Shown: one piece after another, positions 15,416 to 20,730 of the stretch | How positions within the stretch are numbered: the stretch's first letter is position 1 | How the letters are laid out: each line of letters opens with the position of its first letter | Assembly: GCA_018378255.1 (NCBI GenBank) | Contig: JAGZXV010000093.1 | Span: forward strand, 1-20,730 | Length of the DNA: 20,730 bases | Reading direction: 5' to 3' | DNA from: Clostridiaceae bacterium | Lineage (GTDB): Bacteria > Bacillota > Clostridia > Lachnospirales > Lachnospiraceae | Notes under the pieces: model-generated | What the model saw: only the letters and a program-made list of their open reading frames with translations | Told to the model about the DNA's origin: nothing | The model's database searches: none | Translations under genes and position numbers: made by a program

Positions 15416-16609
15416 ATGAAAACTTTACAGGATTACATCGACAAACTGAACGCATTAAATTTCAAAGAAATGTATGAAAATGACTTCTTCCTCACATGGG
15501 AAAAGACAGACGACGAGCTGGAAGCTATCTGGACTGTTGCTGATGCTCTCCGTTTTATGAGAGAAAACAACATCTCCACAAAAGTATTTGAAAGCGGACT
15601 TGGAATTTCCTTATTCCGTGACAACTCCACACGTACCCGTTTCTCCTTCGCTTCTGCCTGCAACCTGTTAGGTCTGGAAGTTCAGGACTTGGATGAAGGC
15701 AAATCACAGGTAGCTCACGGCGAAACCGTTCGTGAAACAGCCAACATGATCTCCTTCATGGCTGATGTAATCGGTATCCGCGATGATATGTACATCGGCA
15801 AAGGAAATGCTTATATGCACGAAGTTGTTGACGCCGTTACCCAGGGACATAAAGACGGTATCTTAGAGCAGAAACCTACTTTAGTGAACTTACAGTGCGA
15901 TATCGACCATCCTACACAGGCTATGGCTGATATGCTTCACATCATCCACGAATTCGGCGGAATTGAGAACTTAAAGGGCAAAAAACTGGCTATGACATGG
16001 GCTTACTCTCCTTCTTACGGAAAACCATTATCCGTTCCTCAGGGCGTAATCGGCCTGATGACACGTATGGGTATGGAAGTTGTTCTGGCTCATCCGGAAG
16101 GATATGAAGTGATGCCGGAAGTTGAAGAAGTTGCCAAAAAGAACGCTGAAAAATCAGGCGGAAGCTTCAAGAGAACCAACAGCATGGCTGAAGCGTTCAA
16201 AGATGCTGATATCGTATATCCAAAGAGCTGGGCTCCATTTGCCGCTATGGAAAAACGTACCGACTTATACGGAAAAGGCGACAGCGACGGAATCAAAGCT
16301 CTGGAGAAAGAACTGCTGGCTCAGAACGCAAACCACAAAGACTGGTGCTGTACTGAAGAACTGATGAAGACAACAAAAGATGGAAAAGCTCTTTACTTAC
16401 ACTGCTTACCAGCTGATATCAACGATGTAAGCTGCGTAGACGGAGAAGTGGAAGCATCTGTATTCGACCGTTACAGAGATCCTCTTTACAAAGAAGCAAG
16501 CTACAAGCCATACGTAATCGCTGCCATGATCTTCCTCGCTAAATTCCAGGATCCGGCTGCTATCTTAAAGAAACTGGAAGAAAAAGGAACTCCAAGAATT
16601 CTTAAATAA
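15416..16609 (+). CDS. ygeW: YgeW-type carbamoyltransferase-family protein
   Basis: This 397-residue member of the aspartate/ornithine carbamoyltransferase superfamily belongs to the YgeW group, annotated as a knotted carbamoyltransferase. The carbamoyl-phosphate motif S-T-R-T-R is at 71-75 (RDNSTRTRFSFAS), the HPTQ motif at 165-168 (DIDHPTQAMADML) and HCLP at 329-332. Its physiological acceptor is unknown. In purine-breakdown clusters it is proposed to run phosphorolytically on a ureido or carbamoyl intermediate and yield carbamoyl phosphate, which fits the carbamate kinase encoded next. It has an unusually long and structured leader of 230 bases after ygeY. Codon choice is restricted, like ygeY, which suggests high expression. 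Confidence 0.92.
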   Translation: MKTLQDYIDKLNALNFKEMYENDFFLTWEKTDDELEAIWTVADALRFMRENNISTKVFESGLGISLFRDNSTRTRFSFASACNLLGLEVQDLDEGKSQVAHGETVRETANMISFMADVIGIRDDMYIGKGNAYMHEVVDAVTQGHKDGILEQKPTLVNLQCDIDHPTQAMADMLHIIHEFGGIENLKGKKLAMTWAYSPSYGKPLSVPQGVIGLMTRMGMEVVLAHPEGYEVMPEVEEVAKKNAEKSGGSFKRTNSMAEAFKDADIVYPKSWAPFAAMEKRTDLYGKGDSDGIKALEKELLAQNANHKDWCCTEELMKTTKDGKALYLHCLPADINDVSCVDGEVEASVFDRYRDPLYKEASYKPYVIAAMIFLAKFQDPAAILKKLEEKGTPRILK

Positions 16610-16623
16610 TTAAATTCACAGGA

Positions 16624-16658
16624 GCCGCCTGCGCATTTGCCGGCAGGCGGCCCTTTTT
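16624..16658 (+). terminator. Intrinsic terminator or attenuator between ygeW and carbamate kinase
   Basis: GCCGCCTGC (16624-16632) and GCAGGCGGC (16643-16651) form a 9-bp GC-rich stem with a 10-nt loop, followed by CC and TTTTT. It begins 14 bases after the ygeW stop and ends 22 bases before the next ATG. It would cut expression of the last two genes relative to ygeW unless it is read through. Confidence 0.75.
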
Positions 16659-16680
16659 CACTCAAAAAGGAGATTTTATC

Positions 16681-17628
16681 ATGGAGAAGAAACAAAGAAT
16701 CGTTATCGCGTTGGGGGGCAACGCGCTTGGAAATACCCTTCCGGAACAGATGACTGCAGTTAAAATCACTGCAAAAGCCATAGTTGACCTGATTGAAGAA
16801 GGATGCGAAGTTGTAGTGGTTCATGGAAACGGGCCTCAGGTAGGCATGATCAACAACGCTATGGCCGCTCTTTCCAGAGAAGACCCGAACCAGCCAAACA
16901 CTCCTCTCTCTGTTTGCGTGGCCATGAGCCAGGCTTACATCGGCTATGACCTTCAGAATGCCCTGAGAGAAGAATTGCTGAACAGAAATATTGACAACAT
17001 CCCGGTTACCACCATGATCACCCAGATGCGGGTGGATGTGGACGATCCGGCATTCCAGAATCCGTCTAAGCCAATCGGCCATTTTATGACAGAAGAACAG
17101 GCCCGGATCGCAGAAGAAAAATACGGATATATCATGAAAGAAGATTCCGGACGCGGATGGCGCCGTGTAGTGGCTTCTCCGAAGCCGGCACAGATCATTG
17201 AACTGGGAGCAATCCGTTCCTTAGTTGATGAAGGCCAGCTTGTTATCGCCTGCGGCGGCGGCGGAATCCCTGTTACTTTAAAAGGAAATCATTTAAAAGG
17301 CGCCAGCGCTGTGATTGACAAAGACTTTGCAAGCTGCCTTCTGGCTGAAGAACTGGATGCCGATTATTTAATCATCCTCACTGCTGTTGAAAAAGTTGCC
17401 ATTAATTTCGGGAAACCCGATGAAAAATGGCTTGATACCATAACTCCTGACGAGGCCAAACAATATATGGAAGAAGGCCATTTCGCACCCGGTTCCATGC
17501 TTCCAAAAGTTCAGGCTGCCGTTAAATTCGCTGAATCCAAACCTGGCCGCAAGGCTTTAATCACCTTGCTCGAAAAGGCTAAAGACGGAATCCAGGGCAA
17601 AACCGGTACGAAAATTCAAAAAGCATAA
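16681..17628 (+). CDS. arcC: Carbamate kinase
   Basis: This 315-residue amino-acid-kinase-family protein converts carbamoyl phosphate plus ADP to ATP, CO2 and ammonia. Motifs: GGNAL at 12-16, HGNGPQVG at 48-55, KPIGHFM at 130-136, GRGWRRVVASPKP at 157-169, CGGGGIPV at 191-198 and VIDKD at 211-215. All are typical of ArcC-like carbamate kinases, including the YqeA paralogue found in E. coli purine-associated genes. A strong AAGGAG site lies 9 bases before the ATG. Next to ygeW, it would conserve energy from carbamoyl phosphate released during purine breakdown. No arginine deiminase gene is present here, which argues against an arginine-fermentation role. The symbol could equally be yqeA. Confidence 0.93.
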   Translation: MEKKQRIVIALGGNALGNTLPEQMTAVKITAKAIVDLIEEGCEVVVVHGNGPQVGMINNAMAALSREDPNQPNTPLSVCVAMSQAYIGYDLQNALREELLNRNIDNIPVTTMITQMRVDVDDPAFQNPSKPIGHFMTEEQARIAEEKYGYIMKEDSGRGWRRVVASPKPAQIIELGAIRSLVDEGQLVIACGGGGIPVTLKGNHLKGASAVIDKDFASCLLAEELDADYLIILTAVEKVAINFGKPDEKWLDTITPDEAKQYMEEGHFAPGSMLPKVQAAVKFAESKPGRKALITLLEKAKDGIQGKTGTKIQKA

Positions 17629-17639
17629 GGAGGATTTAC

Positions 17640-18965
17640 ATGGATCACGGAAAACAGCAAGGGTCAATCTTTGAACTGAATGGTGTCCCCAAATTCTCAC
17701 AAGCAATTCCCCTGGCATTACAGCATGTGGTCGCAATGATCGTCGGTTGTGTAACACCGGCTATCATCATTGCCAGCGTTGCAGGTATTGACGATGCCAG
17801 CCGGGTTATCCTCATTCAGGCTGCGCTGGTAGTATCCGGCCTGTCAACATTACTGCAGTTATTCCCGATTGGAAGCAAAACCGGTTTCCATGTCGGTTCC
17901 GGCCTGCCCGTTATTATGGGAGTAAGTTTCGCTTATCTTCCCAGCATGCAGGCCATAGCAGGAGACTTTAATATCGCCACCATCCTGGGTGCACAGATCG
18001 TCGGCGGCATTGTAGCCATCCTGGTAGGACTTTCCATTGACAAGATACGCAGATTCTTCCCTCCGCTCATCGCTGGAACGGTAGTATTCACCATTGGTCT
18101 GTCCTTATATCCCACCGCCATTAACTATATGGCCGGAGGAACCTCGAGCCCAACTTACGGTTCCTGGCAGAACTGGCTGGTGGCCATTTTTACCTTAGTT
18201 GTTGTTACTTTGTTAAATCATTTTGGTAAAGGTATCTTTAAACTCGCTTCTATCTTAATCGGAATCATTGCCGGCTATATCGTCTCCATACCTTTTGGCA
18301 TGGTAAACTTAGCCGCAATCGGAGAGGCAGGCATGTTCCAGCTTCCCAAAGTGATGCATTTCGGCATCGAGTTTGAAGTTTCCTCCTGCATCGCTATCGG
18401 ACTCTTGTTCGCAATCAACTCCATACAGGCCATCGGCGACTTCTCCGCCACAACCATAGGAAGTATGGACAGAGAACCGGATAACAAAGAGTTAAAAGGC
18501 GCTATCGTAGGATACGGAATTACCAATATTCTGGGTTCCCTGCTTGGCGGTCTCCCTACCGCTACTTACAGCCAGAATGTAGGTATTGTCACCACAACGA
18601 AAGTTATTAACCGCTGTGTGCTTGGCCTGGCCGCCATTTTAATCCTCATGGCAGGCCTGATTCCCAAGTTTTCCGCCCTTCTCACCACAATTCCTCAGTG
18701 TGTTCTGGGCGGAGCCACAGTTTCTGTATTCGCTTCTATCGCTATGACAGGTATGAAGCTTGTAATGTCAGAGGATATGACCTACCGCAACACCTCCATC
18801 GTCGGGCTAGCAGCCGCTTTGGGCATGGGTGTTTCACAGGCATCCTCCTCATTATCCGCGTTTCCTTCATGGGTGACCACCATTTTCGGGAAATCGCCGG
18901 TTGTAATCGCAACGATTGTTGCCGTATTACTCAACATTATCCTGCCCAGGGATAATAAGAAATAA
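17640..18965 (+). CDS. NCS2 nucleobase permease (xanthine/urate-type)
   Basis: This 441-residue integral membrane protein of the nucleobase:cation symporter-2 family has about 14 hydrophobic segments including short re-entrant ones. H29 in QAIPLALQHVVAM corresponds to the conserved TM1 histidine of E. coli XanQ. The family signature QNVGIVTTTK is at 312-321. AIQAIGDFSATT-like sequence (TM8) and GAIVGYGITNILGS (TM9) align well with XanQ, but XanQ E272 becomes Q263 and XanQ D304 becomes Y292, while D267 is kept. Both substituted positions matter for xanthine recognition in XanQ, so specificity may differ. It follows carbamate kinase by 11 bases with AAGGAGG before the ATG. A purine import role is inferred from the operon. 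Confidence 0.85.
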   Translation: MDHGKQQGSIFELNGVPKFSQAIPLALQHVVAMIVGCVTPAIIIASVAGIDDASRVILIQAALVVSGLSTLLQLFPIGSKTGFHVGSGLPVIMGVSFAYLPSMQAIAGDFNIATILGAQIVGGIVAILVGLSIDKIRRFFPPLIAGTVVFTIGLSLYPTAINYMAGGTSSPTYGSWQNWLVAIFTLVVVTLLNHFGKGIFKLASILIGIIAGYIVSIPFGMVNLAAIGEAGMFQLPKVMHFGIEFEVSSCIAIGLLFAINSIQAIGDFSATTIGSMDREPDNKELKGAIVGYGITNILGSLLGGLPTATYSQNVGIVTTTKVINRCVLGLAAILILMAGLIPKFSALLTTIPQCVLGGATVSVFASIAMTGMKLVMSEDMTYRNTSIVGLAAALGMGVSQASSSLSAFPSWVTTIFGKSPVVIATIVAVLLNIILPRDNKK

Positions 18966-18980
18966 CAGCCATTTTAAAAA

Positions 18981-19010
18981 GCGGGAGAACTGCCAATTCT
19001 CCCACTTTAT
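18981..19010 (+). terminator. Terminator after the permease gene
   Basis: GGGAGAA (18983-18989) and TTCTCCC (18997-19003) form a 7-bp stem with a 7-nt loop, followed by ACTTTATCC. It starts 15 bases past the permease stop. The T-run is interrupted. Confidence 0.65.
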
Positions 19011-19037
19011 CCTCTATTTTGTGTAATCATATACTAT

Positions 19038-19091
19038 ACGGAAAAATCCCCATACAGGAGTTTGCAAGCGCCTGTATGGGGATTTTTCCGT
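19038..19091. terminator. Long-stem bidirectional terminator between convergent genes
   Basis: CGGAAAAATCCCCATACAGG (19039-19058) is perfectly complementary to 19071-19090, and an extra A-T pair gives a 21-bp stem around a 12-nt loop. A/T runs inside the stem base provide the U-rich side in either direction. It sits between the rightward permease and the leftward MATE gene, whose stop is at 19105. Confidence 0.75.
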
Positions 19092-19104
19092 CCATTCTTC
19101 CTTA

Positions 19105-20475
19105 TTATATTCTGCCTCTCTCCACCTTTTTCCTGATCATAAAATAGCAGATCACATGAGCTGCCGCCGTAATCCCCCAGGAAACGGGATAAGATATGTA
19201 AAGGGTTGTCAGAGTGCGGTCTGCTGCAAATATGGTAAAGATCCAAAGCACGCGGAACGCGCAGGCTCCTGTCAGGGAAACCAGCATGGGCATAACCGAA
19301 TATCCCATCCCCCGCAAAACGCCTACCATGGTGTCCATCCACCCGCAGATATAATAAGTGGATGCGATGATCGTAAGACGGTAAAGTCCAAACCGGATCA
19401 CTTCCGGGTCGGAAGAATAAATTCCCAGCAAATGCCGTCCGGCTAAAATCGCCCCAAATCCCATGACCGCTCCTACAAGGGTCACCAAGCCAAGACAGAT
19501 GAGCATCACCTTTCTCATACGCTTATACTCTCCCGCCCCATAGTTCTGGCTGGTAAAGCTTAAAGCGGTCTGATATACAGCGTTCATGGAATTATAGATA
19601 AATCCTTCAATATTGGAGGAAGCCGTATTTCCCGCCATTGCAACCGAACCAAAGGAGTTGATGGATGACTGGATCAGCACGTTGGAAATGGAAAAAATCG
19701 CTCCCTGAAGCCCGGCGGGGAACCCGATTCTGGCAATGGCCTTCATCTTCGCAGGCACGATCCTCAGTTTCTTCCAATACAGTCTATAGGAGGACTCCGA
19801 CTTCATCAGGCACATGACTATGAGAGCTGCAGAAATGCACTGGGAAATCACGGTCGCCCATGCAACTCCCGCCACCCCCATGGAGAATACGATCACAAAG
19901 ATCAGATTCAGCACCACATTTACGATTCCGGCGGAAAACAGGAAATACAGGGGCCTTTTCGTATCGCCCACAGCCCTTAAAATGGCCGCGCCGAAGTTAT
20001 ACAGCAGCATAACCGGCATTCCTACAAAATAAATCTTCATGTACAGGGTGGAGTGCTCGATCACATTGTCCGGAGTGCCCATCAGCGTCAAAAGGGGCCT
20101 GGCTGACAAAACGCCGGCCACCAGCAGAATGCCGCCGCTTATCACAGAAAGCAGGATGGAAGTATGTACGGTTTCTTCCACCTCTTTGTCCTTGCCCGCA
20201 CCGTAAAATCTGGCTACCAGAACATTGGCGCCGATGGAAAGACCGATAAATACATTGACCAAAAGGTTAATTAAAGAGCTGGTAGATCCTACCGCAGCCA
20301 GGGCTTCACTTCCGGCGAAGCGCCCCACCACTATAATATCCGCCGCATTAAATAATAGCTGTAAAATACCAGATAGTATAAGCGGCACTGCAAATACAAT
20401 GATCTTTCCCAGCAAAGGGCCGTGGCACATGTCCACTTCATAGCCTCCCGCCGCCTTTTTTATTACCCTGCTCAT
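19105..20475 (-). CDS. MATE-family multidrug/metabolite exporter
   Basis: This 456-residue membrane protein has about 12 hydrophobic segments in two homologous MatE halves (about residues 20-180 and 245-405). Typical sequence includes LGKIIVFAVPLILSGILQLLFNAADIIVVGRFAG and the second-half PAGLQGAIFSISNVLIQSSI. MATE transporters export cationic drugs or metabolites using sodium or proton gradients. A GAGGAG site lies upstream of ATG 20475. The gene converges on the purine operon but is separated by two hairpins, so it is probably a neighbour rather than part of the pathway. Substrate cannot be predicted from sequence. Length is normal and no defect is seen. Confidence 0.88.
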   Translation of the reverse strand: MSRVIKKAAGGYEVDMCHGPLLGKIIVFAVPLILSGILQLLFNAADIIVVGRFAGSEALAAVGSTSSLINLLVNVFIGLSIGANVLVARFYGAGKDKEVEETVHTSILLSVISGGILLVAGVLSARPLLTLMGTPDNVIEHSTLYMKIYFVGMPVMLLYNFGAAILRAVGDTKRPLYFLFSAGIVNVVLNLIFVIVFSMGVAGVAWATVISQCISAALIVMCLMKSESSYRLYWKKLRIVPAKMKAIARIGFPAGLQGAIFSISNVLIQSSINSFGSVAMAGNTASSNIEGFIYNSMNAVYQTALSFTSQNYGAGEYKRMRKVMLICLGLVTLVGAVMGFGAILAGRHLLGIYSSDPEVIRFGLYRLTIIASTYYICGWMDTMVGVLRGMGYSVMPMLVSLTGACAFRVLWIFTIFAADRTLTTLYISYPVSWGITAAAHVICYFMIRKKVERGRI

Positions 20476-20589
20476 AATCCTGTTCTCCTCTTATTCATAT
20501 CCTGTCATGTATAGTGAGTTCCCATGGCGGTTCTCCCACATCAAAACACCTTTTGTTCTGCAGGACATTATTTACCTGAAGAACAAGAA

Positions 20590-20616
20590 GAAAGGCACCC
20601 TGTATGAATGCCTTTC
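20590..20616 (-). terminator. Candidate leftward terminator hairpin
   Basis: GAAAGGCA (20590-20597) and TGCCTTTC (20609-20616) form an 8-bp stem with an 11-nt loop. On the minus strand it is followed by TTCTTGTTCTT, T-rich but interrupted. It could end transcription from a gene to the right of the window before the MATE promoter. Confidence 0.45.
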
Positions 20617-20632
20617 GACTATAAACATGCAA

Positions 20633-20668
20633 CAGTTCAGACGGCTCATTTTCCCGCCGTCTGAACTG
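20633..20668. terminator. 12-bp stem hairpin downstream of the right-edge gene
   Basis: CAGTTCAGACGG (20633-20644) is perfectly complementary to CCGTCTGAACTG (20657-20668), with a 12-nt loop. No good T-run follows on either strand. It lies 11 bases past the stop of the possible leftward gene at the edge, so an imperfect terminator is the simplest reading. Confidence 0.45.
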
Positions 20669-20679
20669 CTGCATAAACA

Positions 20680-20730
20680 TTATGAATGACAATGGCCTCC
20701 GCAATGGTGGTCATCGCTGTGGCAGTCATG
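20680..20730 (-). CDS. Possible C-terminal end of a His/Cys-rich protein (runs off right edge)
   Basis: Only 16 codons and a TAA stop (20680-20682) are visible. In this frame the tail reads HDCHSDDHHCGGHCHS, seven histidines and three cysteines, which resembles metal-binding C-terminal tails seen in several unrelated families. Another minus-strand frame is also open here, so the frame is a judgement based on this unusual composition and on the hairpins immediately downstream. The family cannot be named from so little sequence. Confidence 0.4.
   Translation of the reverse strand, partial: HDCHSDDHHCGGHCHS

Noticed and set aside
16681..17628. Arginine deiminase pathway remnant
   Set aside because: Carbamate kinase is present, but there is no arginine deiminase, and the carbamoyltransferase next door has YgeW features rather than those of ornithine carbamoyltransferase.

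Overview
This window looks like chromosomal DNA from an anaerobic Firmicute, most likely a gut-type Clostridia/Lachnospiraceae. The evidence is the moderate GC content, strong AGGAGG-type ribosome binding sites, short intergenic gaps, and protein sequences that read like Clostridia members of selenium/molybdenum hydroxylase and purine-catabolism families. No insertion sequence, phage gene, tRNA, rRNA or CRISPR array is visible.

The core (about 0.5-19 kb) is an anaerobic purine/uric-acid degradation island arranged as two divergent transcription units. The leftward unit starts at a divergent promoter region (11645-11886). It runs ssnA aminohydrolase, ygfK-type flavin/Fe-S oxidoreductase, a fused [2Fe-2S]/molybdopterin hydroxylase of the XdhD type, dihydropyrimidinase/hydantoinase, a GNAT-YqeC fusion, an XdhC-family maturation factor and a small ModE-like DNA-binding protein, and ends at a hairpin terminator (465-493). 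The start of a molybdopterin-binding protein gene lies left of that terminator and runs off the window. The rightward unit starts with a YheO/DauR-type regulator. It continues with diaminopropionate ammonia-lyase (ygeX), an M20 hydrolase (ygeY), a carbamoyltransferase-family protein (ygeW), carbamate kinase and an NCS2 nucleobase permease, and ends at terminators near 19 kb.

The functional logic is inferred from family knowledge. The permease imports a purine. The Mo hydroxylase and YgfK carry out redox steps on the ring, SsnA and the dihydropyrimidinase deaminate and open rings, and YgeY/YgeX/YgeW process the ring-opened nitrogen compounds. Carbamate kinase could then harvest ATP from carbamoyl phosphate. 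YqeC, XdhC and the molybdopterin-binding protein would mature the Mo/Se cofactor. This gene set has been reported as a gut-bacterial anaerobic urate/purine degradation cluster, so the system as a whole is not new. The unusual points are local: the GNAT-YqeC fusion, the permease lacking two conserved carboxylates, an XdhC with an inverted domain order, and a repeat-containing structured leader before ygeW.

Right of the island, a convergent MATE-family exporter gene (leftward) is separated from the permease by two strong hairpins. At the extreme right edge there is the possible His/Cys-rich C-terminal end of another leftward gene.
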